A stretch of 64,000 nucleotides of DNA from Symbiodinium natans (taxonomy: Eukaryota > Sar > Dinophyceae > Suessiales > Symbiodiniaceae). Below, piece by piece: positions 23,580 through 35,653 of the stretch. Positions within the stretch are counted from its first letter, which is position 1; every line of letters begins with the position of its first letter. Position numbers and translations under genes: made by a program. The notes under the pieces were generated by a model. The model worked only from the letters and a program-made list of their open reading frames with translations, did not search any database and was not told the origin of the DNA. The DNA is taken from positions 732,001 to 796,000 of the forward strand of contig CAJNDS010002179.1 in the NCBI GenBank assembly GCA_905221605.1, read 5' to 3'.

Positions 23580-24400
23580 TACATAAGGGTTAAAAGTATA
23601 AAGGGCTTCTGGGACCTGTGTAGGGTGTCGGGTTTAACTTAGGAGTAGAAGGGTCGAAGCTATACGGGGCCGGGGGGGGGGGCGGGGGGGCAGGTTTGGG
23701 GGGGCCTCAAGTGACAGGGGAGGGCTTATGCAAGATGTACGGTCAAGGGTATAAGGGTGTTGAAGGAAAAATGGCCTTCATAATCGCTACAGATAACCCC
23801 TGCCAACAGCGTCCAGCCCACAGAGGCAGACAGAGGCCCACAGAGGCAGACAGAGGCGATGTCACGGTTTAGGGGAGGAAACCCTAAACCCCAAACCTAA
23901 ACCCCAAACCCTAATTAAACCCTAAAGGGTGCAGGGGCTTGGGAGTTTGCTACTGTGAACCCAGGCCGACAAAATACAACCGAGAGAGCACTTTTTACGC
24001 TTCGCCGAAAGGGGAGTGCAATGCCAGTTCCGCTGCACCACGAATTGTGAGAGCTGTTCTTAGGCAGTTCATGCTTACTGACCCAACCACCCTCCAGATC
24101 TCTGAACTGCTCGCCTTTCCTAGTTACAGTTTTTGAAAATCTCCAGGCTCGATGTCCCCGACGTGCAGCTTGCCATTCGAACTCGGGTAGATTTACCCAA
24201 GTCGATGGTCACGAGTCGTTGCGTGTTCGGCGTCCAGATTTTGCTCTCTGCCTGGCCCTTTTTGGGGCTGTATATACTGCCTGTACCTACCAGTATGCGG
24301 ACAACATCCAGCAACCCTCCCACTTTGGTACCGAGTTCAGTTCAATGCTCGGGTAGATGACGCACAAGCCTAAGCCTAAGCCTTTATAAACCCTTATAAT
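23240..24400. other. Stretch without recognised gene
   Basis: Degenerate CCCTATAAA-type repeats (to 23,360), a GA/TA microsatellite (23,524-23,582), a G-run (23,670) and two short open frames (23,940; 24,130) without recognisable family. Confidence 0.45.
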
Positions 24401-25320
24401 TAACAAGCCTAAACCCTAAACCCTAAACCCTAAACCCTAAACCCTAAACCCTAAACCCTAAACCCTAAACCCTAAACCCTGACGCGCACATCAACGCCTC
24501 ACGATCCCTTGGGCTTGCCAACGACTAAATCCACACGGGAGGCGCTCTGGCTTCCCAGATTTCGGCTGCCGAGTGCAGGCTCCAAGGATCCTTCTGAGGC
24601 GTTTTTGAGGTTTAGGGTTTAGGGCTAGGGTTTAGGGTTTCGGGTTTAGGGATTGGGGTTTAGGGTTTGGGGTTTGGGGTTCAGGGTTTTGTTGGGGGTA
24701 GTTTGGGGTTTAGGGGTACAAAAGACCTCCTGAGAAATATATTCCTAACTGTTATAAACCCGCATAAGAGAAACTCTAAAACATCCCAAGGGCCGACCCA
24801 GGGTATGCTAAAAACCCACATGAGACCACAGCAGCAACACCAAAAGTGGAACACCAGGGTTACGATGATTGTGGAATCATCGAAAAAAGAAAAAGAGGCA
24901 AACGCACCCCCTGCGCGCGCGCGCGCCCGCAAACTCATGTAGGGATTACTTAAGGACTTTAGAGTAAGGCTCAGAGCGAAGCTCGTTCCCAGAACCATCT
25001 CCCTTTAAAGACACTTCCCAACCTGTTCTTTGCACATCGGCGACGAAATGCAAGACTCAGAAATACAGCACGGGCCGTGGCCCGAGATCTGTGGGAATTT
25101 CGCAAATGCTCTGCCATCTCGTTTCCTCAGCTCACCACACGGTTCATGGATTCGGCGCTGCTGCAAACCGTGCATGCCTAACAAACATTGCAAGGTAGCT
25201 CGACATTGGCAGGTGCGCACAACAGTGGCGGTTACGCTGTGAGGAGGTACACACACACACACCTGCTAATTTTGCTTACAATACCACCTGTTCACAACAC
25301 CGGTCGATAAACCCTAAACC

Positions 25321-25440
25321 CTAAGCTTGGATCAACCGCCGGATCCTCCGCTCCGATTCGAGCGCCAACCGATGCGCCATGCGCACAGAGCGATGCGAGC
25401 TAACGGCCCCCAAGTAACTGACAAGAGTCCTGGCGGAGAC
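25321..25440 (-). CDS. Possible last exon of an unknown gene
   Basis: Minus frame SARTLVSYLGAVSSHRSVRM then AHRLALESERRIRRLIQA and TAG, ending beside CCCTAAA repeats at 25,310. Strongly helical and basic. Upstream residues may also be coding. Confidence 0.45.
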   Translation of the reverse strand, partial: VSARTLVSYLGAVSSHRSVRMAHRLALESERRIRRLIQA

Positions 25441-27411
25441 TTGTGGATGAGGGCGAGGGACCTGGGACCAGCTTGGGCATGGGAGCTCTGATAGGGGGCT
25501 GCTGCGGATTGAGGCCTGGAAGTCTTCAAGAAGCCTTGAAAACCCAGCTCCGAAAGAATGATGTGCATACAGACTTGTCCTCTCGGTATCACTGTGGGGG
25601 TGCTTCCTTCCCAACCCTCAGCCCTCAAACCCCGAGATCCATACCTATCGAATGTTCATGCTGCGAAGGTGCTCGTCCAGGCAACGCAAGGAGCCTGAGA
25701 GCGTGAAGGGCCCCCTTCAACTCTGCAAACCCTCAGCGCCGCATCTCTTGTTGGGTAGCCCTCTAAATTATCGCAGGTCCCTTTTTTTGTGGTCCCCTAT
25801 ATTCTGGTACGGCACCCTTAAAACAAGGACCCCAAAAGAGATTATTCATTTTCTAGAACCATCCTGTGGAGGCACAGGGTTTTAGGCAGGAATGCAGGTC
25901 TCAGAAAGGTCCGGCCGGGATTTCAGTTCTTGCACGACTCGCCCCCTCTTTGCCGCCTTCCAAGCAAACCTAAACCCTAAACCCCAAACCCTAAACTCTA
26001 AAACCCTAAACCCTAAAGGTCTAGCTGCCCTGCCTGTTCTGGGTTGGGGGGCCCAGGGGCCCTGGGCTTGTTCCCGCCTGGCTCCTGCAGACCCCGCCTC
26101 CTGAAACGCACCTGCGTAGACTGAGCACCTCCCTTGACATGAGCCCTGACACCCCTTTGAACGCCAGGGTTTAGGGTTTAGGGTTTAGGGTTTAGGGTTT
26201 CGACTCTCACGCTAGCACAAGCAGGCAAGGCTTCGGGTTTAGGGTTTAGGGTACGTAGGCTGGCTGGTTCTTTGCAGGGAATGGGGGAATGAGGTAGCCT
26301 GTGTAATCCCACCAAGAGCTTGAACCCCCTCTCTCTCTCCCTGCCCTCTCTCTCCCTCCCCAAACCTGGCCAGGTCACCCCTCTCCCAAGGCGCCCCAGT
26401 GCCTGCCGATCGGGTTGTCACGTCTGTCATTTGTTCAGAAACGGTCTTGCGGTTTGGTTTAGGATTTAGGGTTTAGGGTTTAGGGTTTGGGGTTTAGGGT
26501 TTAGGGTTTAGGTTTTAATTAGGGTTTAGGGTTTAATCGCTCACACTCGGACAAGCCAGGCGAGGCACACAGGTTCAACAGTCTCAACATCGGCTCGTTT
26601 AGGGTTTAGGGTGTGGGGTTTGGGGTTTGGGGTTTGGGGTTTGGGGTTTAGGGGTCAGGGTCTAGGGTTTAGGGTATCGGGTACAGGGAGGAGCTGCAAG
26701 ACACCTACAGGACTTCGCAACCAGGGTAGCGCCGATTTCCTGAGTTTCGGGGGACCTACGAATTTGTACAAGGGTTTAGGGTTTAGGGTTTACAAATGGT
26801 TTCAGGTTTCACAGGACTCGGGCTGCAGGACTCGTGGAGTCGTGGAGCCACAGAGAAGCAGCCCAAGCATGTCACTTCGGAGCTCTACACCCTGACCCCT
26901 CCGTTGCTCAAACCCTAAACCCTAAAAACCCTAAAAACTCTACAAACCTATAAACCCTATAAACCCTAAAAACCCTAAAAACCCTAAAAAACCTTATAAA
27001 CCCTATAAACCCTAGAAACCCTACCCCCCAAAACCCCGAACCCCGGGTGCCTCGAAGCACAGACCGCTTTTGCGGTGGGCGACTTCCTGAGAGCATCCCA
27101 GAATCAGCTAAAAACCTCTAGGGTTTTCGGGTTTTTGTTGGGTTCTTTGGGCTTGAGGTTTCCTTCGGGGTTTTTTTAAAGGTAGCTACTCTGCACCACT
27201 GGAATAAGGGAGCAATAGCACATGCTTGCAAAGTGTCAATCGCGGTTTAGACGGCCGGAGAAGGCTCTACAGCCGCGGCAGCCCGTGTTCGCTTCCCCTA
27301 GACGATAAACTTCTACAGCCATTTAGTAAAGCCCCAAAGTCATCGATCGCCTTGCAAACCTTGGGTACCTTGGAACCCCTAAGCTCTAAACCTTTAGTTC
27401 CCTTTTGAGAC

Positions 27412-27650
27412 CCAAACGTTGAGGTTTCCAGGTTTGGACCCCCCAAACGTTGAGGTTTCCAGGTTTGGACCCCCCAAACGTCAGGTTTGGACCCCCCAAA
27501 CGTTGAGGTTTCCAGGTTTGGACCCCCCAAACGTTGAGGTTTCCAGGTTTGGACCCCCCAAACGTCAGGCTTGGACCCCCCAAACGTTAAGGTTTCCAGG
27601 TTTGGACCCCCCAAACGCCAGGTTTGGACGCCCCAAACGTTGAGGTTTCT
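27412..27650 (+). repeat. Tandem repeat GTTTGGACCCCCCAAACGT
   Basis: At least eight copies of a 20- or 31-bp unit; GTTTGGACCCCCCAAAC is itself a palindrome-like hairpin. The ORFs read through it are artefacts. Confidence 0.93.
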
Positions 27651-27869
27651 TGCCTGCCTTGTGCGAGCGCGAGAGTCGAAACCCGAAACCCTAATGCAGC
27701 CAGGGCTCTGGAGGTGAGAGTGTGAAACCGGCTGCAGACTTAAACTGCCACCCCTCAATAGAGACCCATTGCATGTTCTGAAGCTCTTCTGCCCCAAACC
27801 CTAAACCCTAAACCCTAAACCCTAAACCCTAAACCCTAAACCCTAAACCCTAAACCCTAAACCCTAAAA

Positions 27870-28840
27870 CTTCTTGGGTGGTCTCTTGTATCACATATCA
27901 ACTCTATGGTCTCTATCGAGGAGCCTGTGCTCCCTGAGCATGAGATTAGGAGGATGGTGGCTGGAACTGGCGCACTGTCATCATGTGGTTGCTGGTGCCT
28001 GCGCAGAGGGCCGCGGAGAAAGCTGAATGCTGATGCCCAACCCTCGTTCATCCTTGTGCATGCTGCATGCAGAATCCCGCAATGCGGACACTGAGTAACA
28101 GGGTTCGGCACTCTCTGTCAGCGGAACCATCCATGACTATGTTGGATATGTTGGAACTTCCTGCGGAGGTTCTGGTCAGTTCTGTTGATCCTGTTTGGGC
28201 ACGGTAAAGAAGAGAGGCCGCCTTATCATAAGGATCCCCAAAAGGCACCATAGTATGCTAAAGAAGTGGCCACGTGTAATGAGAATGAAAGGTCCCAAGC
28301 TGAGGGATACAGACTACGTTGGCAAAGTCGAGCCCGCAGATGCTCACAAGGCCCTTAAGGCCTAAAGCAAAAGTTTAGGGTTTCGGGTTTCAGGGTTTCA
28401 GGGTTTCAGGGTGTCAGGGTTTCAGGGTGTCAGGGTTTCAGGGTTTAGGGCAGTTTAGGGTTTAGGGTTCCCCATGTGGCTGGGCCTCCTTCGGGCGGTG
28501 TGGTGTTCCACTGAACCTCGGCCATTCTCGACGAATTGCTTAAGCACCCCCCAAGAAATGAACATATTCTTCCTTACAAGGGTCATATAATTATGGATGT
28601 TCTATTTTTTGGGGTCGGGTTCTTAAACAAATAGTAGTTCTGAGGGGGTCGGACTTCGAGCTGCTGAATGCTCTGCCTAAACCTCGTGAGCCTTGAAGCC
28701 TTAAAACCTCAAAAGCCGTGGCACTTCCCTCGTCTGGACATATCCTGCTGTTGATACCCCCCCCCCAAAAGACATCGAAAAGCCCAGTCTGACCAAGAAA
28801 GTGGGAACCAAGGGCCTTCTTCAGGGCTTGGGGCCTACCC
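27870..28840. other. Stretch between the PP2C gene and lower-coordinate islands
   Basis: No family motif. Contains (GGGTTTCA)-type repeats (28,378-28,445) and a family-A MITE. It may hold a PP2C terminal exon or 3' UTR that I cannot identify. Confidence 0.45.
28532..28637. mobile_element. MITE-like element, family A
   Basis: Inverted ends GAATTGCTTAAGCACCCC and GGGTTCTTAAACAAATAGTAG-like; AT-rich core with CTTCCTTACAAGGG shared with other copies. Confidence 0.7.
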
Positions 28841-29002
28841 CCCTAAACCCTAAACCCTAAACCCTAAACCCTAAACCCTAAACCCTAAACCCTAAACCCT
28901 AAACCCTAAACCCTAAACCCTAAACCCTAAACCCTAAACCCTAAACCCAACTGAACCCCTCAAACCTCTCTCTGCTGAACCCTAAGCCCGAAACCCTAAA
29001 AC

Positions 29003-29096
29003 CTCTCCGAGGAACCAGGAGGGCCGTGATGTCGTCGCAGTAATCTCCGCAGACGTGGGCCCACCTCTTCCGGCTCGCGGTGGTGATGAACTCCAC
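29003..29096 (-). CDS. PP2C exon: DDIT motif (end of the catalytic domain)
   Basis: 94 nt encoding VEFITTASRKRWAHVCGDYC then DDITALLVPRR. DDIT gives the last metal-binding Asp. Acceptor CCCTAG|GTG, donor GT (GAGAG|GTTTTAGGG), so the intron itself starts with a telomere-like unit. Confidence 0.9.
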
Positions 29097-29924
29097 CTAG
29101 GGCTTCTCGTTTAGGGTTTAGGGTTGAGGGTTTAGGGTTTAAGGCCCAGCATAGGACTAGATTCTGTGATCTGGCCAACAACCCAACGACTCCACCTGGG
29201 GCCAACCCCAAAAACTGCCCCGCAAGCCCACCTAAACCCTAAGCCCTAAGCCCCAAGCCCTAAACCCTTTTTACCCCAGATCCCAAGTGCCATCCAGTGG
29301 GCCGTTTCTCGCGGACCTTTCAGCCGAAGCTTTTTCGACGTAAGGCTGCAGCACTCCTCTCCTTCGATGAACTCCTGGGAAGATTTTGGTGGCAGGGCTT
29401 GGACTCTCACACTCGCACAAGGCAGGCAGGGCTTCGGTGGGTTTAGGAGTTTAGGGTTGAAAGGCTTCGGGCTTATAGAGTTTAGGGGGCCAGTGGTGGT
29501 GTACACAGTTCAGAGAGATTCATGAAGATATTGGGGTGTTTGTGGGGGTGGGCTTTGAGAAGGATTCGGGTGCCTGTTAGAGGCATTGAGGATTTTTTTG
29601 GGGGGAGGGTTTTCGGTGTACGGTGGTTCGACAGTCTGCAGGTTTCGTGATCGGGTTCTGTGATGTGTCGGTGAAATGCGCTCGCCTCACGAACCCTAAC
29701 AACCCGCAAGTCGACCCTTGGGACCTTCTGGAGCATGGCTCCGGGTGGCTGCTTACGGGTTCTTAGTCGGGAATCTGGGATTCCCGATATGACGCGTAAA
29801 AGCTTTGGGGGGGGGAGGGGGTTCGTACTTCCCTCATTCCTACTAAGAACTAAGTAAGCTTGTCCTCCCAACCGAGCTTCCTTCGGCGGCCTAGACCCGA
29901 CCCCCCACGTGCAGGCCAAAATTC

Positions 29925-30014
29925 CCAGATGCCATCGGAAGCCACGATGGCGTACCACTGGTCATTGGGCTGCATCAGGAACTTGTGGTATTCCGGAACA
30001 CGGGAGATGCCGGC
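29925..30014 (-). CDS. PP2C exon: ASDGIW motif
   Basis: 90 nt encoding AGISRVPEYHKFLMQPNDQW then YAIVASDGIW; the Asp of SDG is a metal ligand. Acceptor CCTAG|GCC. The donor is probably GA (CTGG|GAATTT); the exact base is uncertain because EF occurs on both sides of the intron. Confidence 0.92.
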
Positions 30015-30916
30015 CTAGGTCCGGAAACCACAAGGGTCTTTCTTTGGTCACCTGCCTAGAAGACCCCCACTCCGCAGGGAACAGTCGTGGTTGGTGTGAT
30101 GTCATGGTCGCAAAAGGACCCCGATCCTCCCCCAACTCCCTGTAGCACAACGGTATACGTACCCACACTGGGAACACACTTCGGGGGGAGTTATCCAGGT
30201 CAGCCTATCGGTGCAAAACCCTCTTGGTTGCTTAATAAGCAACCTGGACTATGGTACCCTAGTCTTTTAACACTGATCTCAGAGAGCGTATCCGCATGGC
30301 TGTGCGTGCCGCGACCCTCTCTAAGACGAAACTCACTTTCTCTCAAACATCGTCGTGCTTGTACTGTGCCCCTTGCCCAGGTGGTGCCAGTGCCCTGGCC
30401 CCCGTTTTAGTAGGTCCTGCGGAGCACTATAACAGCAACAAAAAAGCCAGTAGACTGAAGAAGGACCGCTTACCACAAGGGTCTAGGGTTCAGGGTTTGA
30501 GACTTGAGCTCATAAAACCTGTGCCAGAAGGAAACCTAAGCTCATGCAATCCACAGGACTTGAGGAAACCCTAAACCCTAAACCCTAAACCCTAAACCCT
30601 AAACCCTAAACCCTAAACCCTAAACCCTAAACCCTAAACCCTAAAGATGTGGCTTCGGGCTCAGGAAGCTTAGGGGCCTGCAAGGGAAGCAAAAGTTGAG
30701 CTCTGGGGGAGTCTTTTCATCCCAAGAGGGTTTAGGGTTCAGGGTTTTTGCTCCCGGCTTGGGGAGTAGTACCCTAAACCCTAAACCCTAAACCCTAAAC
30801 CCTTTTTTAACACGGACCTCTGAAGCCTGTCCCTAAACCCTAAACCCTAAACCCTAAACCCTAAACATATTCAGCCAAGAGATCAAACCCTGCGACCCAG
30901 CTCCCAGGGCCCCGGC

Positions 30917-30969
30917 ACAGGCCGTGTCCCCAAAGGCGCGGGACATGGTGAGCCCAGGGAAGTTGGAAC
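30917..30969 (-). CDS. PP2C exon: SRAFGD motif
   Basis: 53 nt encoding SNFPGLTMSRAFGDTAC. Acceptor CGCAG|GT, donor GC (GCCTGT|GCCGGG). Confidence 0.9.
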
Positions 30970-31554
30970 CTGCGTTCTTGCACGACTAGCATAGTAACTA
31001 GCGCTGACATAAGACTACAATGATGTAGTAATATAACAACATACTACAATATATGAATGCCATTGTACTTTAATGATATATTTTACGTTGCGTAATAATA
31101 GAACAAAGATGCTTTCTTAGAAAAGTATAGCTTGACCATGTACCCTATACCCTGGTCTGTATACCCTTTGCTCTTTATCCTATACCCCTTTTTGTAACCC
31201 AAGACGGCTGAGGCCCCGACCTTGAAATGCAAAGGAAAAGCAAAGAGACACGTACGGTTCTAATGATACGGAGAATGCCTTGAACCGAGGTTATTTCAAG
31301 GCCAACGGCCTTAAATCCTCAGAACCCTCAACCCCTGGAAACTACAAAAACCACGCAACACCCTGAACAACAGAAAGGGAACTAACCACTGTAAGCTCTC
31401 AACATGAGGCCCCTTGCGGTTTTTGAATTATAAACACAAGAACCCTACAAACCCTATAAACCTTGTAAACCATACAGCAGACCAACCCCTGCGCTGGGGT
31501 AGATCGAACCCCTCGGCCTTCAGCCTCCTCTAAGTCTCCAAGTAAACCCCACTA

Positions 31555-31645
31555 GGATGGCCCTTAAAACCCTCTGAAAATATTCCTGAATATCCTCTTA
31601 AACCCAATAAGGGAAAACATAAAATGTCCCAAGAGCCTACTGAGC
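31555..31645. repeat. Dispersed 90-bp repeat (family I)
   Basis: GGATGGCCCTTAAAACCCTC ... AATGTCCCAAGAGCCTAC. Recognisable copies at 4,971, 10,647, 12,322, 17,096, 24,721 and 33,720. It may be a MITE or a SINE-like sequence; ends are poorly defined. Confidence 0.6.
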
Positions 31646-31839
31646 CCAGAAACGCTTGCAAGCCTCAAAGTCCCAACGCCTCAAGCCCTAAGAAGCCTGA
31701 ACCAACCCCCAAGCCCTAGCCTCAAACCTTTTAAAAAAAAAACAAACCTTACAAAACTTAGAACTCAGAAGCCCCCAACCTTAAGCCCAAAACCCTAAAC
31801 CCTAAACCCCAAAGCCCAAAAATCCGAAACCCTTGGAGC

Positions 31840-31909
31840 CTTTGAGGTAGATTCGCCAGCTCCCCTCGTCGACCTCCCTGACCTCGCTGCCCTCGGCCTC
31901 CAAACGCGC
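31840..31909 (-). CDS. PP2C exon
   Basis: 70 nt encoding ARLEAEGSEVREVDEGSWRI then YLK plus one base; EEK+ARLEAEGSEV is the usual continuation. Acceptor GCCCAG|GCG, donor GC (CAAAG|GCTCCA). Confidence 0.9.
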
Positions 31910-32049
31910 CTGGGCTTGGTAACTGTTTTTGGGGGGTTTAGGGTTTAGGGTTTAGGGTTTCGGGTTTGGGGTTTGGGGTTTAGGGTTTCGGGTGTTTTTG
32001 TTCCCACCCGAAAAGGGGTTCGGGGTTAGGGTTTCGACTCTCACACTGG

Positions 32050-32370
32050 CGCACGCGCAGGGTTCAGGGTTCAGGGTTCAGGGTCTAGGGTCTAGGGTCT
32101 AGGGTCTAGGGTCTAGGGTCTAGGGTCTAGGGTCTAGGGTCTAGGGTCTAGGGTCTAGGGTCTGGGTCTAGGGTCTAGGGTTAGGGTAGGGTTTAGGGGG
32201 TTTAGGGTTTAGGGTTTAGGGTTTAGGGTTTAGGGTTTAGGGTTTAGGGTTTAGGGTTTAGGGTTTAGGGATTAGGGTTTAGGGTTTAGGGTTTAGGGTT
32301 TAGGGTTTAGGGTTTAGGGTTTAGGGTTTAGGGTTTAGGGTTTAGGGTTTAGGGTTTGGGGTTTGGGGTT
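32050..32370 (+). repeat. Telomere-like block with a homogeneous TCTAGGG sub-array
   Basis: About 16 units of TCTAGGG (32,070-32,185) run into about 25 units of TTTAGGG (32,195-32,365). Variant and canonical units are sharply separated. Confidence 0.95.
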
Positions 32371-32962
32371 TAGGCCAAGGCCAGGCACTGCGAGGCGAAC
32401 CGCAGGAGGTGGTTTCGGCTTTTTGGTGGTGTTGGGGTTTCAGGGCTTTGGGTGGTTTCGGGTCTGGGGGCTTGTGTGGTGATTGAGTGGCCTGAGCTCT
32501 GGAGGCCATGGCTACAGATTTGGGGAAGAATAGGGTTTCTCTTTTCTGCTTGCCTTGTGTGGAGCTTACTTTGAGTTTGGGTATGGGTATTGAAGAAGCG
32601 TCTTTAGTTTGTGCTGGCGGGTGATGGTTGGGGCTCGGCAAGGGAAGGAGGAACTCTCAACCAAAACACCCTATGAACCCTACGGGGGGTGGCTGAAGTC
32701 TCCTAAGCAAAACCCTCCATGCTGCATGACAGGGTGGCTGGTAAGAGACGGCGTCCCCAAGGCAGCATGTCCCTCCCTGACACCTCGGAACCCTTTTGCA
32801 TACTGGGCCCTGGACAATCTGGTCAGCCCTGAACCCGTTGTTTTAATGTTTAAGATAAACCCAAACTCTCAATGCTAGACCTGAAACTCTTTTGTTCCAC
32901 TAAACCCAAAAACCCTAAACCTTCTCAACCCTCGACAGCAACCGCAAGAAGCCCCGCGTGGC

Positions 32963-32992
32963 CTTCTCTTCAGGAAGCTCGGGTTTGTGGTC
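32963..32992 (-). CDS. PP2C micro-exon: DHKP motif
   Basis: 30 nt encoding DHKPELPEEK. Acceptor AGAGAG|GAC, donor GC (GAGAAG|GCCACG). Short, but the motif and phase are exact. Confidence 0.85.
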
Positions 32993-33455
32993 CTCTCTGA
33001 CAATCTGTGGTAGTTTGAGGTGTGGGAGTGGGCTATAAAACTCGGGCTTCTCTTGATTCAAAGGGGCATATACATATAATACACATGTGACTTTAAGTTT
33101 TTTTCCATCTCAAGACCAGAAATATGGTCAAGTTGGGAGGGGTTCAGGTGTAATTAGGTTTAGGGTCTCTCGGGTACCTTTCGCTGGTATCCTAGCATGC
33201 CCCCAGGTCCCGAACCCTAGGCTCTAAGCTAAACCCTGCACCCTAAACCCTAAACCAAACCCTACCCTAAATCTCTAAGGGCAGTTGCATGGGCCCCTCA
33301 ATACGGTCAATGCCTTCTGTAAAGGGTTCTGAAGTATGGGGCCTTGAGTTGAACAGGGTATATAAGGGGACCCTAAACCCTAAACCCTAAATACCCTGAA
33401 CCCTAAACCCTGGTCCCCATTTAAGGGACCCCCCCGCCCCCAAACGTCCCCCGTC

Positions 33456-33539
33456 CTTCGTGCAAAAGATCATGCGCGAGTCCCGGCGATTCCAGGATCC
33501 GAGCATGATCCTCGCATCGCCAATGAAGGCAATGTGAAC
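33456..33539 (-). CDS. PP2C exon: FIGDAR motif
   Basis: 84 nt encoding VHIAFIGDARIMLGSWNRRD then SRMIFCTK. GDAR stands at the usual GDSR position. Acceptor TTGAG|GTT; donor GA (ACGAAG|GACGGG), AGGAC repeated at both intron ends. Confidence 0.9.
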
Positions 33540-33877
33540 CTCAAGGAGGGTTTAGGGTTTAGGGTTTGGGGTTTAGGGTTTTGGAGGTCTTGGGCAGAAT
33601 GTGAGGGCATTTGGTTACAAACAGCGGGGTATTTGGGGGGCAGTTTGGCATGAAGGGGAGAGCATGGCCCTGTATTTGGGGGGGCCTCCCTGGCCCCGCA
33701 GACATCTAAACACCACGCTTGCCTTACAAAAACATGACCCTCTTAAACCCAAGAAGGGAAAATGCAAAATGTGCAAACGGCCTGTGCCTAAACCCTAAAC
33801 CCTAAACCCTAAACCCTAAACCCTAAACCCTAAACCCTAAACCCCAAGCGACTCGCGCGAATATGGGTCCAAGAAGC

Positions 33878-33940
33878 GGTCTGCTCCTCCAGCACCAGGC
33901 AAGACCCTGCCGCACCCGAGGCCTCGATGTTGATGTTTTG
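33878..33940 (-). CDS. PP2C exon: SG-A strand
   Basis: 63 nt encoding QNINIEASGAAGSCLVLEEQ then T; IEASGAAGSCLVL replaces the common SGTTA motif. Acceptor CGTGAG|CAA, donor GC (AGACC|GCTTCT). Bracketed by CCCTAAA (33,785-33,844) and TTTAGGG (33,966 on). Confidence 0.85.
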
Positions 33941-34448
33941 CTCACGGCCTAGGGCTTCAGGGGGGTTTGGGGTTTAGGGTTTAGGGTTTAGGGCTTAGGG
34001 TTTAGGGTTTAGGGTTTAGGGCTTAGGGCTTAGGGCTTAGGGCTTAGGGTTTAGGGTTTAGGGTTTAGGGGGGTTTAGGGTTTAGGGTTTAAAAGAGGGC
34101 TTTAGGGTGTAGGGTTTTAGGGGGTTTAGGGTTTAGGGCTTCAGGGGTTGTAGGCTTAGCAGGTTCTCCACGCTCTTGGCTTTGAAGAAAACTTCGCCCT
34201 TGACCCAAGGAGACCTTTGGAAGCCAGAGGACGAAGCCTCGAATTATCTAATGTACGGGTTAATACTTCGAATAGGGTTTTGGGGTTCCTATCGCATATT
34301 ATTATCGAGGGAACATAGAGGAATATCTTGGTATTTATTCCGACCCCAAATTGCATTAGACGAAGCCCCTTTTCAGGGTTTCGGGCCTAGAAGGGTTGAG
34401 AGGGGTTTAGAGTTTAGGGAGCTTGTGAGGCCTTCATGGGCCTTATAG

Positions 34449-34660
34449 GTTGGGTTTAGGGTTTAGGGTTTAGGGTTTAGGGTTTAGGGTTTAGGGTTTA
34501 GGGTTTAGGGTTTAGGGTTTAGGGTTTAGGGTTTAGGGTTTAGGGTTTAGGGTTTAGGGTGTAGGGTGTAGGGTGTAGGGTGTAGGGTTTAGGGTTTAGG
34601 GTTTAGGGTTTAGGGTTTAGGGTTTAGGGTTTAGGGTTTAGGGTTTAGGGTTTAGGGTAA
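34449..34660 (+). repeat. Longest telomere-like tract, with TGTAGGG block
   Basis: About 30 units of TTTAGGG with four consecutive TGTAGGG units at 34,558-34,587. Confidence 0.97.
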
Positions 34661-34874
34661 CCAAAATGAAGTTCTTACCACAGCCCAGGGCTGCGGTGTA
34701 GGTTTTGTAGGGTTTAGGACTTTAGCTTCAACCCTACCCCTAAAGCAGCCTAAGCCTCACATCAAAAGAAAGCGGCAACAAGCGAGCAGAACCCACGTCC
34801 TGACTCCCGGAAGCCCCTCAAAGGCTTCCGGTATGGTGTTGAAACCCTAAACCCGAAACCCTATCCCCATTGAC

Positions 34875-34901
34875 CCAGGTGCAGAAGGTCTCCAAATCCT
34901 C
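34875..34901 (-). CDS. PP2C micro-exon (27 nt)
   Basis: EDLETFCTW, phase 0, acceptor GCCCAG|GAG, donor GT (ACCTGG|GTCAAT). It is short, so its assignment depends on in-frame fit between FGKAQ and QNINIEASG. Confidence 0.65.
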
Positions 34902-35483
34902 CTGGGCCAGGGCTAAGGCGTTGCTGCTTTTTTGGTAGGGGATGGGAGTAGGGGGTTTTAGGGTTAAGGGATTAGGGTTTAGGGTTAGTGTTTAGGGTTT
35001 AGGGTTTCGGGGGACCTTTGGGGATAGAGACCCTCTGAATAAGGTCCCTGCCTGAAAGAGAGAGCCAGAAGAGGGCTCAGAAGGGCTCCCTTTTAAGGGT
35101 TTAGGGTTTAGGGTTTAGGGGGGGGCTTAGGCCCAAGATTAGGAGCCAAGGCCTCGGGGTTGATGGCAGTTGAAAAAAGTGCTCACAGCAATGCCAGATA
35201 GCAATCTTAGGGTTTAGGGTTTAGGGTTTAGGGTTTAGGGTTTAGTACCCCAAAACCCTAAACCCTTTTTTTGAAACCGGACGAAACTCAACCCTAAACC
35301 CTTGCAGCCCAAAACCCCTGAACCCCAGACCTTTGCTTTGGGAGTCTTCTCTCGTCTGCGCCCACGCCACGGGAGCCGAACCCCCGAATCCGAAAAAAAC
35401 ACTCCTCCTGGGCCTCTCTGGGTCTAGGGTTTGGGGCAAGACATACATACATACATATACACATATACATATATGAATGATAA

Positions 35484-35521
<38 letters not shown>

Positions 35522-35653
35522 ATCTAGATAGGAAAGCAAATATATACATATATATATATATCTAAATGATAATAATAATAATAATAATAATAATAATTTT
35601 ACATACAGATGCAACCCCAAAGCCCGCAGCCCCCAGCCCCCCTCCCCCTCTGC

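Noticed and set aside
27267-27797. 176-codon minus-strand frame with repeated GGPNLETLTFGGS-like units
   Set aside because: It is a tandem DNA repeat that stays open in several frames on both strands; no sign of selection for one frame.
34156-34215. Minus frame WVKGEVFFKAKSVENLLS as a PP2C exon
   Set aside because: Good-looking frame, but the PP2C frame joins from 34,875 to 33,940 without it; left unassigned.
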